The position numbers were made by a program, and so were the translations under genes. This document shows, piece by piece, positions 10,252-21,200 of a stretch of 64,000 nt of DNA; position 1 is the stretch's first letter; each line of letters begins with the position of its first letter. This DNA is from Erodium maritimum (lineage: Eukaryota; Streptophyta; Magnoliopsida; Geraniales; Geraniaceae), in contig OY997592.1 in NCBI GenBank assembly GCA_963921825.1, positions 61,710,336 through 61,774,335 on the forward strand, in the 5' to 3' direction. The notes beneath the pieces are model-generated. The model searched no databases. It saw only the letters and a list, made by a program, of their open reading frames with translations, and had not been told where the DNA came from.

Positions 10252-11490
10252 TTACTTTTCAGGTGACAACACAGGAAATTCTTGATCGAAACTTGAATGT
10301 AGAGAAAGGGAGGGAGTCGGTGACACAACCGACAATGGTTGAGCATCCTCAAACCCGACATTAACCACCAGTTGATCCGGCGCTGATGGAATAGGAGACA
10401 ACGAGCACGAAGAAGCTTTTCCATCTGCCTTTGATACAGGCCCGATAGAAATAACCTCCCCAACCAAAAAAAGCCTTGATGGACTTGTTGTTGGGTCAAA
10501 AAGTGGGCTTCTCGTAATGGGCTCCTTAACTGACCCGAGTTTCACTTGATGTTGGGTTGCTTGGGCCATAAGCAACCCAACATCCAACCCAACATTCGGC
10601 CCAAGTCATTCAAGTGAGTCCGAAGCAAGCAGAGACGACATTCCATCGCAATCTGCAGCGTGATCCAAGGACGCAACAACATCATCCTGATCCGCTCGTA
10701 TCAAATCAATGGCGATATTCCCGGGATTCGAAACCGACGAAATTATCTCGGATATCTCGGAATTTTGAAACGGACCCTCGCCATCGCCGGTCGGCGAGGA
10801 AAAATCTGCAGGAACACTTCGATCTTCTCCACGAACCTCAAGCTCTTTCCCCTTTACAGAGATTTGTTGTGGAGGCCTCAAAAGTTGGCTCTGATTCAAG
10901 GTTTGAAGAGACCTCGAATTCATGCTCTGTTTCAAGGATTCTGAAACAGAGCATGCTCCATGTGGTCCATCATCTCGGCGAGGGCTGAAAGTCCGCCTCC
11001 GACGTCGAGCAACGGCGACACGAAGAGTATTACCATTGATTTTTAAACTGCCCAACCCCTCTATGGCCTGATCCACCTCGTTTTTTGATTCAAAACGAAT
11101 GAATCCAAAAGTATGTCCATCACGATTATGTCGCTTCGGAACGGACACAGAGACGATCGTACCAAAGGAGCTAAAGACGTATCTGACCCATTCCTCTGAT
11201 GACCCAGACGGGATATTGCGAACCAAAGCTTCGTCCAATTGAAGCCTAGCCTTCCTCCTCGATCTTCTCCGGTGAGCAGTCCTTGTCGACGAGACCCGAG
11301 CAGGAGATGAAGCGTTCTCCTCCGGACTACGGACCGAAACCTGGGCAGGGTTGACAGAAACCCCATCAACACCAGCTAGCCCTCCCTTTGTATTCCCGGT
11401 TGTGCTGGTTGGAGGAGCCCTAGTCTTACCTTTGTGAGCCGGAGCAACTCCTCGAGAAACGATGGCACAATATTGGTCATAACTCGACAA
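10252..11490 (-). pseudogene. RRM-containing retroposon ORF1, interrupted by one in-frame TGA
   Basis: A minus-strand frame of 413 codons is open except for a single TGA at 10606-10608. It is 294 codons up to that stop, and the downstream part continues in the same frame to 10252. The N-terminal 80 residues are basic and Ser/Arg-rich. An RNA-recognition motif follows at about residues 86-160, with RNP2 ALVRNI (88-93) and RNP1 HTFGFIRF (126-133). In plant LINEs such ORF1 proteins bind element RNA. With no adjacent reverse transcriptase, it is best read as a relic with one disabling point mutation. A host RRM gene is less likely because no introns are seen and a retroposon tail follows. Confidence 0.6.
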
Positions 11491-12479
11491 CGGAATCGTA
11501 CAAAAAGAAGCAAAGGAGAGAGTGGCGTTGAAACCATGACCGGTGAAGGGTGTCGCTTCTCTGGTTCAGAACATCGATGTGTGCCAGGGAATATGTTCCC
11601 TGACCACTAAGGTCAGAATAAAAGAATAATGGTTCACTGATCCTTGTACCACTAGAACCATTAGAGACGGTATTGGGATGCCATATAGACAATGATAGAA
11701 TACGGGGGATGAGAAGGTGGCACTAGAATTCTTGTTCCGAAAACTGGCCAAGGACTTCAACAGTAATGGTGGGAGGCAAAGCATCGAAAATGGACCCCTC
11801 CCAGGGTCAGTACCTGATGCCCGTTTACTAGTCCCTGAATCTTTGCTCGCTAGTTTTTGACCCTGCAAAAATGAAATCAAACAAACTAAAAATGACCCAC
11901 TCGATTAGCCAGACACATAGTCGAGAGAGGGTCGAGGAGGGTGCGGTGGTGGAGGCCAGGGAGATGGACACGACGGCGGCGGCGGCGGCTTCAAAGGCGA
12001 TTTCGGAGGCGGATTCAAAGGTGGCTTCAGAGATGCCGGCGGCAGATTCGGAAACGTAGAGGATCGATCAGAAGATGGCGGAGAGTATAGAGGCGGATGG
12101 GGCGCAGTCACCGGAGGTAGAGGGATTGTCAAGGGATATTGACGAGGGAGATTGTCGCCCCGATATAAATTCCTTCCCAACCCGAGTTGAGAGGAATTGG
12201 AAGGTTGAGAACGTCATGACGACAAAGTGGAGGAGTCGGAAAGATGCCAGAAGGACAACGATCGGCTAGGCTTGGGTGGCTCACGAGAAGGAGGCATCAA
12301 AACCTTAGTAGAGCTTCTCGACTTCGTGGGACCTCGAGAATAAACAGGTTAATCACGCCTTTTTCTTCCTTTTTATAGATATAGTGGTACTGCTATATTT
12401 ATATACAACTTTTTACATTGATATTTATCTCAACTCTTCCTTTCGAGTATGTAACATGTGTTTAGCTTATTATAAAGAT

Positions 12480-13870
12480 ATACAATTAATTTAAACACTA
12501 GTCAATTCCTTGATAAAAAGGTTTCTTATTGGGTCTACGGTCTTTACTTACTCAATAGAGATTTGATTTTGTTGAAGGTTCTCACAAATGAAGTCAAATA
12601 GATTTTCATATGTTTTTTCATTCATTAAATATTGGATTAGATACGATATGAAAATCATCTTCATTATCACACCATAACTTTATTGGCATTGATACTTCAA
12701 CACTTAGTTCGGACAACAATTGATATATACACATTATTTCACACAAATTGAGCCATAACTTTGCAGTATAACTCGGTACTTGAGGAAGAAACAACTATCT
12801 CTTTCTTTCTTTTCTATGAGACTAAATTTTCTCCCAAAAATACAAAGTAGTCTGAAGTAGATCTTTAATCAACCTTAAATCATGTCCAGTTTGGTTCATA
12901 AAAATATTTTATATGAATGTGACCATTGTTTTGATAGCTTGAGCTCCTTTCAAGTAACACAAACTATGCTCTAAAGCAATCCAATGATCGTTTTTTTGGA
13001 GCAGACACGAACTGACTTATAATACTGGTCGCATATGCAATATCAAGATGAGTAACTGTTAGGTAGTCTAACTTTACAATCAATCTTATGTATCTTTCGG
13101 GTTCTTCAAATAGATCTCCCTCTTTCATAAGCTGCACATTGGGTGATATAGGGTTAGCATAACTTTCTTTTTTGAGTTAATAAGCCGATCACATATTTCC
13201 TATGAGATGTTTCTCATCACCTCAACTCCTAAGAAATATTTTAGAAAACTTAAGTCCTTCATTTGAAACTAAGAAAGGACTTCAAATATGAAACTTTCAT
13301 AGTGTCACTCTCTGTAATAACAATACTATCAACATACACATCATACCTGATGTAGAGTGTATAAAACATTAAATGATCATCCTTGCTCTTGCTCATGCCA
13401 AACTCCTCAATTGTTTTACTAAACTTCTCAAACCAAGCATGAGGGCTCTATTTCAACTCATATATTGATTTCTGGAGATGATAGACTTTCTCATGCTCCC
13501 CTGAGCAACAAATCTAGGTGGTTGCTTCATATAAATATTTTCTATTTAGTCTCCATATAAATGGAATTTTTTATATCAAGGTGATATAACGATCAATTAT
13601 ATGCAGTTGTAAGAGATGAATAATCAAACAAATGTCATCTTAACAAGAGGGGAAGATGTGTCAAGATAGTCGAAACAATATATTCTAACGAACCCTTTAG
13701 AAAACAAGAGCACTTTAAGATGGACCATAAAGCCGTCAAAATTGAACTTAATAGCAAACACCATGTTAAAGCCCATTTCAATCCAAAAGCTGAAGTTGAT
13801 GGGTGGATGCATCAAAATGATTATCAAGCGGTCAATTCATCTACATATTTATGATATTGGACATATACTT
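12480..13870 (-). pseudogene. Ty1/copia reverse transcriptase / RNase H remnant
   Basis: Decayed minus-strand frames keep the order of copia pol. The RVT_2 start (IKFNFDG...LFSKGFVRIYCFDYLDTSSP) lies at 13640-13790. A WFEKFSKTIEEFG block follows near 13400. The catalytic box reads YVDS instead of YVDD at 13325-13336. Then come a PERYIRLIVKLDYLTVTHLDIAYATSIISQF stretch, shown here only as a landmark near 13040-13120, and RNase H-like pieces down to about 12600. Stops and shifts are frequent, and no LTRs were found on either side. Confidence 0.8.
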
Positions 13871-15078
13871 CAATATTCTCTCACGTGCGGGCCTCGCACG
13901 TGTTGCACACTAGGACAGTGAAGGGAGATTTTGCACACTAAGGCAGACTCACATGCCCAAACCAACACTGATACTTTGTAAAAGATTATTGAACTAACTT
14001 AATAAAAATGTTCTAAAAGTGGGATATAACGTCGAGATCATCGCATTTTCGCATCAAAATCCATCTACCATTTTCGAGAAGTGAAAACGCTAGTGGTCAA
14101 CGTTAGTCAGTGACAGTCAACTGTAGTCAACACGATTAACTCATGACCAGATTGGTAAAAATCGTTAGATCTACGATGGAGAAGAGGGGGAGTTTAAGAA
14201 TAGAGGGATTCAAAGAAGATGGAGAGAGTTTTGGTGGTGGCGAGGATGCTGCATAACCGAGGACTTGGTGTAGCGGTCCATGAGATGTTGGAAAATGTCA
14301 GAGGTGGAGCTGTAACTGCCTTCCACGAGACTTGTATTCACTTTTAGTTATTGGTCCTCCATGGACTCAATAGTCTCGGTATTGGTTTTTCCTGATTTCT
14401 TCATGTGAGAGAGATGGGCCAAGTATATAGATTTATCCTCACATAAAAATTTAAATAGGTAAAGTTCTGTTATATGAGTCGGGTTAAAAAGAGTATGGGC
14501 ATGATTATGATTAAAGTGTTATTGTTAGATGGGTTAAGGTTATTGGTTAGGGATTATGTTATTTTTGTTTCTGAATTATGTATTCTATATATACCTGATA
14601 TCTCCTTATTAAGTTGAAATAACCTTAAAGGGGACCTCACCATTACTTGATTGTACTGTTATTTAGAACCTTTCTTAATGCGTGTTTAGATGATTCTCTA
14701 ACGCTCTTATACCTCCCTCTTTATAGGTATATTGATAGAGTCAGTGCACCCACAATGGTGGTCAGACTCTATAAGTCAAATATAAGACGGATTCGAGGTT
14801 GTCTCATAGTGGGGGTCAGATTCTACATATAATCATCATGTATCCGAGAGAGAGAGAGAGAGATCCGTCTAAATCGACATCGAAAAATCTGTCGACGGTC
14901 TAAGAGAAAAAAAAAACATCACTTGGTAACTTCTTTAGATATTTAGATTCAAATTTTATAACATCTATCTCAACCAATTAACACGTCACAATTTTGACAT
15001 AAAAGGTCATTGGCGGGTATATTTTTGTACTTTCCCCTTTTGTTTTATCGATAATTTGTAATCTACTTCTATTCCTAC
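13871..15078. other. unassigned AT-rich region with a GA microsatellite
   Basis: No gene or complete element is recognised. A GA run lies at 14847-14862. Parts around 14040-14420 have balanced composition and may be leftover retrotransposon sequence. Confidence 0.3.
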
Positions 15079-15678
15079 CAAGGTTGTAAAAAGTGTTAGG
15101 CTCAGTCGGGCGATGAGGACCCCTAAGTGCTAAGCGAGGACTAGTCGGGGCCTAGACAGATATAATCTTATTATTATTTTAATTATTAATAAATATATAC
15201 TACATAAACATAATCAAAAAAAATCAAAATATGAACTATATTTGTATAATATAAAAAATAACAAGTATAGAAATACAAAAAATATCTCACTAAACCAAAT
15301 AATATTCTTATTTTGATTTTATTTTTTTAATTAAAATCTAAATTATAATAATAATTTTTATTATTTTATATAAGTTATAACAAAATATATATATTCACCA
15401 TATTTTTTTAATTATAAAAAGATTTATAGATGTGCAATTGTATTTTTTTCGTAACAAAAAGAAGAGATAAAATAAAGCACCAAAGAGCACAAGGGTCATA
15501 TTCTTTTTATCAAAAGATTTAAGACCATTACACACATTCGGTTTCTCTCACTCTTTCATCTATCTTTCAAAGGTCCTACCTCACAGACCAAAGCCCTTGA
15601 TTAGTCGGGGTGGAAAGTCTGACGATTTTTGTAAATTTTGGGGCCTAGACAAGCTAGGCGGGGAATTTTACAACCTTG
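15079..15678. mobile_element. non-autonomous hAT-like element, 600 bp
   Basis: Ends are inverted: CAAGGTTGTAAAA on the left and TTTTACAACCTTG on the right. The flanks carry an 8-bp duplication, attcctac at 15071-15078 and atccctac at 15679-15686, one mismatch. An 8-bp duplication and CA-GG termini are hAT features. The interior is AT-rich and non-coding. Subterminal GC-rich blocks (cggggcctagac) occur at both ends. Confidence 0.7.
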
Positions 15679-15778
15679 ATCCCTACGCACAAAATCATAT
15701 GTAGGAGTAGTCTATTTTAAGTTTATGATATCTTTAATGTATAAACGACTCAGACCACGTACACGTGTTAATGTACAA

Positions 15779-15870
15779 CACTACACCAGAAACCAACTTG
15801 TCGAACGGAAATTATCGGTCGTTGGTGTAGAAAAATTTCAACGCCAACGATTTCAGACCACGATTTTGGA
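15779..15870 (+). mobile_element. CACTA-type terminus, fragment
   Basis: CACTACACCAGAAA followed by iterated cgttgg / ccaacg motifs resembles a CACTA transposon end with subterminal repeats. No matching second end (ending TAGTG) was found nearby, so only one terminus is supported. Confidence 0.35.
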
Positions 15871-16395
15871 GGGTCGGGCGTGAAAAATCGCAGATCCGAC
15901 TTTAGGGTGTCTGGGCGGGCAGGGCGGGCGCCTGGACCGGGCAGGGCGACTGGGCGGGGTAAGACCACTGGGCCGGGGCGCTGGTCTGAATCCATTTGCC
16001 GGAGTTGCAGAGAAGCGGCAACGTGAAAAGGAAGCTGGTGATGTTGCAGAGAAGCGGCGGTGTATTGGTGTGTGGTGCATGATGTGTTTAGGGTTAACAA
16101 ATTAATTATTAAGATTAAACTTTTGTATGGGCTTGGTTGGGTCATATTATAAATGGATTAGGGTTAGTTTGTGGGCTTAGTTATCACCTTATTATTGAAT
16201 TCAAGCCCAACTATTAGTTAGTGACTTCGGTATTTGACTGAAACTTTTAGTTTTATATATTAAAATATATTTGTATACTATAATTTATAAATATAATTAT
16301 CTATAAGTGACATAAAATACTTATATTTATCATATTAAATATATATTATCAATTTAGTACATAAAATATATTATATTATACATATAAATAATTAA
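15870..16395. other. unassigned, partly GC-rich then AT-rich
   Basis: 15890-16080 is GC-rich with short frames on the minus strand that I do not recognise; it may be the interior of the CACTA-like fragment. 16200-16395 is AT-rich without features. Confidence 0.3.
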
Positions 16396-16494
16396 AAATA
16401 ATAAAAAAATTAATTCCGCCTAGGCCCCGATTAGTCCCCGCCTAACGCCTAGGGGTCCTTGCCGCCCGATAGCGCCTAGCGCCATTTACAACCA
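16396..16494. mobile_element. second copy of the 15079-15678 hAT family, one end only
   Basis: Read in reverse, the end CATGGTTGTAAATGGCG, then ggaccccta and ggggactaatcggggcctag, matches the left end of 15079-15678 block by block. The other terminus is not visible. Confidence 0.55.
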
Positions 16495-17105
16495 TGACCC
16501 TAAGTCCCCCCTGAACTTTGAAAAAAAAAACTATTAAGCCTTAATTGAGTTCCCTTTTCTTTTTTTATATTCTATTTTTATCACAACTTTTCAAAATTTT
16601 ATTATATTTCCTTATTTTCAAATTTTGAGTATTTTTTGTATTAATTTTTTACTTTTGTAACTGTTTTATAATATTTAAGTTTCTTAATTTATGCAATATA
16701 AGTCATTATTTTAAAATTAAATATTATTAATAATTTGAGTTTAGTTAGTATTTAAGATTTGAGATTACTATCAATTTGAATTTAATAATATAAAAATTAT
16801 TATAATCATGGATGGATATTTCAAAAGAAAATTTGACTCCACAATTTTTTATACGATGATGAAAAAATTGAATAAGAGGTCAATGAATATAATATACGGT
16901 GAGGTTTTTTTTATTGTATTGACAGTAAAAATGTTTTACAACATTTTCAAAATATAAAATTCCGAAGTCATGTTTTGAAACAAGTATTAATTATTATTTT
17001 ATACGATATTAAAAAAATTAATGTTATTTTTATTGTTCTTACGTTAATTATTATTATAAAAAAAATCGGTGAACCCCCTCATTGGAAAGGCTAGATCCGC
17101 CACTG
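16495..17105 (-). mobile_element. hAT element of the CAGTGGCGG type, deletion derivative
   Basis: The right end ggctagatccgccactg (17089-17105) inverts to CAGTGGCGGATCTAGCC, a common plant hAT terminus. A block at about 16925-16985 (aatgttttacaacattttcaaaatata) matches 63938-63970 inside the element at the window end, so both belong to one family. The left terminus is missing, probably displaced by the neighbouring element. Confidence 0.55.
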
Positions 17106-17337
17106 GGTGAACTAATCACTTGTGCTAAATAATTATTGATATGTATTATAGCCTTTTTTTGTATTGGTGCATCATCAAATACCCGAAAAACAAATGTATC
17201 ATTAACATGTTGTCAATTTTTCGAAATCATTTTTTTGTAAATCGCTGATAATTTCATCTCCTCATGCCTTTCCTTCGCCAACTAGCCTTCCCATAATGAA
17301 ATATATAAAAGGTATATAAGGGTAATAACGACGTTAG

Positions 17338-17775
17338 TTGGACACCGAGGGGTTATTCAGTCCAACAGTGCACCACCCCTTTTCCGAGAATAGGCACGCT
17401 CCACCCTAGCTTACCGTCCTCAGTAACTGTACCGGTGGTCTTGACCGCTACCACAACATCACCCTGGCGACATATTTGGAGCACTTTGACAAGTGAGTTC
17501 TAACTCTACAAGTTGAGAGATTGTTTTTTCCTTTTTTTGTTAGTCCCACAACATTTAGAATTTATGCATTTATTTATGCAAGTGTCTTTCTTTGGGATTT
17601 TGCTTTTCTTGGTGACCTTCTTGTGAGATGTGCTTTCGGACGTTTTTTTTTCTTAATATATTTGCATATTAAAGTTAAAAAAAAAACTATTGAATTTAAT
17701 AGACTAACGAGATCAATCAATCCAAAACTGGGAAAAAAACAACCTCTTTTCCAGATAGTTTGTTTATAAACAAAA
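17338..17775 (+). repeat. dispersed repeat, copy 2 (related to 7315-7620 and 9200-9345)
   Basis: One continuous block here matches the two separated pieces upstream: 17338-17640 with 7315-7620, and 17650-17770 with 9200-9345. Copy 2 therefore shows that those two pieces were once adjacent. No protein motif is recognised. Confidence 0.6.
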
Positions 17776-17870
17776 AAACGACAAAACAAAATAATGACCT
17801 GTTTTTATATTAAATAATCTTAAATTATTGGACTTCATATTATGACCACCTTTTTAAAATTACAAGGGAT

Positions 17871-18013
17871 CATATTCTCTCAAAAATAACATAATTGTTC
17901 TTATACACATTGTTATTTCTCTCTTATTTTCATTCTTTTTCATCATATTTTTAGAAAAATTTCTCAAATAACAATGTGTGTAAAGGTAATTATGTCAATT
18001 TTGAGATAATATG
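17871..18013. mobile_element. 143-bp MITE-like hairpin
   Basis: The outer 45-50 bp at each side are inverted repeats: catattctctcaaa with caataatgtgtataag-type inner blocks on the left and their complement on the right, ending gagataatatg. It is non-coding and lies 280 bp beyond the receptor-kinase stop codon, possibly within its 3' untranslated region. The superfamily is unclear. Confidence 0.55.
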
Positions 18014-18296
18014 ATTATGTGCATGACACATGTCATTTCCGTCCAAAAACTAACGAAAAAGTAGTAAAATGAAAATTTTGGACACCTTCTAGATGATAAA
18101 AATAGTTAAGTTTAGTTAGATGAAAATCATGAGTAACTAAGTATATAACTAAGTGAAAGATTCCCAAATCAAATATTATTTTCAAACATATTTTACAAAA
18201 TTTCCCTCCTACAAACACAGGGAGAAAAGAATAATACCTAATTAATGGAGGAAGAAAAACTCAATTTCTTCTATGTACAACAGAGGTCATACACAT

Positions 18297-21200
18297 TTAC
18301 ATAGAAGTTTTGTTTCTAATAGCCAAAAGATTCTCTGCAGCTGATGAAGATGATACCCAATCCATGCTTGCTTCTGTATTATGGTGTTTCATTCGTGTTC
18401 CACTGTCACTGGCTGTACCTGAGGAAGACCTCATGTCCTTCCTATGATCTCTTATGGCTTTAAATCTCAGATCATCACCATAAGTCCTCGCTTCGGGGAT
18501 TACATCCGGGACCATAGATCTTCCTTCAAGAATGCTCACAACTTCAGACATGCTTGGTCTCAACGAAGGAGATCCGTTTGTGCATAAAATTGCTACTTTA
18601 ACCATTGTTTCTGCTTCTTCCTTGTTGAACTCCGATTCTAGCTTCTCATCCACCAGCTCCAACAAGTTCCCACTTGTTTGCAAGTGACATGCCTGAAACC
18701 AAAGATCACATTTCCTATTAATTTTATACTGAACTCGAATTGCAATATTGCTTAATGCTACTGTCTGCTACAAAGAAAATATCAACAGGATAACAAGCGT
18801 TTTTAACCAAGCGTTGTGAGAGAAATGGAAAACTTTGTGCAAGCATCATATCATTGGCCCTAATCCTGCTTTAACATATGACCCCTCGGTAGACACCATA
18901 CGATAAGTAAAAATGGTCATAGGAGTTTTGAAGCTAATGGAATGGTTCCTATAACCCTCTATGGTCTAAGAAGACCAATGTACACCATCTTGGTAGATGG
19001 ATCGAGAGAGCTACATCCAGAATTTGCTTGTCCAACTGGTCAAGCACTTAAACGTGGTTCTTTCTGGACCAGGTTCAAGTCTTGGTAATGATATCTCACT
19101 TCTTATTTCTCTCCCCGACTTCGGTTGGGCCTCTATTCCAAGGTGGGGGATCAAGAATCTAGTGTTATCTTCTACATAAGAGAGCTCATTTCATGCTTGA
19201 TACATTAATTTTAAAAGGGGTAACCATGGTTCCTAACCTATTTAGAGTTTTGTTTTCGCGATCCTAACCTGGGTTGACCTTTTGTTGCACTTCTCAACTA
19301 TTACCTTTGCATTTTTTGCACGGACTATCGTTTCCCGTTTGAATAAACGTTGCCGTTAGTTTTGGATGGGAAAAGTCCAAAATGCCCTCAGCAAAAAATG
19401 TTAGTCCGTGCAAAAAAATGGAAAGATCATAGTTAAGAAGTGCAAAAAAGGTCAAGCCCAACTTCAGGTTATTGACTTTTGTTGAGGACATTTCTGTCTT
19501 TTCCAATCCAAAACTAACGTCCCTTGTTAATTTTGACGACAAACGATAGTCCGTGCAAAAAATGAAAAGGTGGTAGTTGGGAAATGCAAAAAAGGGTAAA
19601 CTCAGGTTAGGATCGGGAAAACAAAGTTCAAAGTAAGTTAGGAACCATGGTTTCCCCATTTAAAAAAGTTCTTTAACAATCAAAATTTGTTTGGTGTTAC
19701 CTTACTTCTACATAAGCAAGGTCTTGAACGCAAAACGCTTTGATACACCCGATTCAGTCGATCAAAAACAAAAGAGCTAGATTATAATTTTAAAATAAAA
19801 TAATTACCCAATCTAGAAGACAAGCAAACTTGTTGTCCCGCCCATAACTCGCGTTATGTCTCCCGCTAACTATTTCCAAAGTCAAAATCCCGTAGCTGTA
19901 GACATCAGCCTTGTGAGTCAAGTAACCCCACAGTGCATATTCTGGAGCCATGTATCCTCTGCATAACAAATGACCAACCATCTTGATTTTAAATCCAAGA
20001 AAACTACTTCAACCATAACATAACTATAAGACAGAAATCAAACTGCATTATCATGACTTACATTGTCCCAGCAATTCGGGTGCTAATATGAGTTTTCCCC
20101 CCTTCGTCAAGCTTAGCCAGGCCAAAGTCAGATATTTTAGGGTTTAAGTCTTCATCAAGCAATATATTGGTCCCTTTAATGTCTCTGTGAACAATTTTGA
20201 ATCTTGATTCCTCATGGAGAAAAGCTAAACCCCTAGCTATCCCAACACAGATCTTGTGCCTTGTTGGCCAATCCAGTTTCAGTTTATCTTTTCCTGGTCC
20301 TGTAGTTTGTTGTGAAAAATATTAGAAAGGAATAATTGTCAAAACATGCACTTATGTTTCGTCCACAAACGAAATAGTGCACAATGTTTTGTCCACGTCG
20401 TCTGGCTACCCTTATGAATCGTCCACGCACTTCTGTTAGAAAAGTGTAACAGCAGAACCTGAATTGACAATTTTGCCCTTTTGGTTTGAAATTCAAAAAT
20501 AAGAATTTCGTCCAAAAAAATGAGTGGCTGAGGATTGTTAGGGCAATTTCGTCCAAAAAAAATTCAGACACAAGCACATGATAGCACGTGATGCTACAGA
20601 TTCGAATATTCTGTTAATTTTACTGACAGAAGTGCGTGGACGATTCATAAGGGTAGCCAGACGACGTGGACGAAACATTGTGCACTATTTCGTTTGTGGA
20701 CGAAACATAAGTGCATGTTTTGACAATTATCCCTATTAGAAATATGCATACATGACACTTTAGCTTATTACTACATAATACAGTTACTCTATATTAAGCT
20801 TACCAAGCAAAGCACGGCTTAAGCTATTATTTTCCAAGTATTCGTAAATCAGCAATAGTTGATCGCCTTCTATACAACACCCATAAAGCTTCACAAGATT
20901 AGGGTGGCTCAAACAAGAAATAGTGGCTATTTCGTTCAAGAACTCGCGATTTCCTTGACTTGATTTAGATGAGAGCTGCTTCACTGCAATTATGGTACCA
21001 TCTGATAATACACCCTGTGTTTTAGTCATGTAGAAAGATAATCATAATTAGATTCAAATGGATCATATTTCAGGAACCAAAATTAGCTTTAATACCTTAT
21101 AAACAGGTCCAAATCCACCTTCCCCTATCTTATTTACAGGATCGAAGTTTTGTGTGGCTACTTTGATTCGCTCTAAGGTAAAAGATCCTGTTTGGAAGTC

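Larger units (their letters stand above)
9885..12300 (-). mobile_element. non-LTR retroposon (LINE family) carrying an RRM-type ORF1, no reverse transcriptase
   Basis: A T-tract at 9888-9897 on the plus strand is the poly(A) tail of a minus-strand element. Going 5' to 3' on the minus strand there is a Pro/Ser-rich region (about 12290-11905), the RRM ORF1 (11490-10252), a short frame (10204-9992) and the tail. No ORF2 lies between ORF1 and the tail, so the copy is internally deleted or belongs to a non-autonomous class. The 5' end is set by eye and no target duplication was found. The Pro-rich part may be a different element. Confidence 0.5.
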
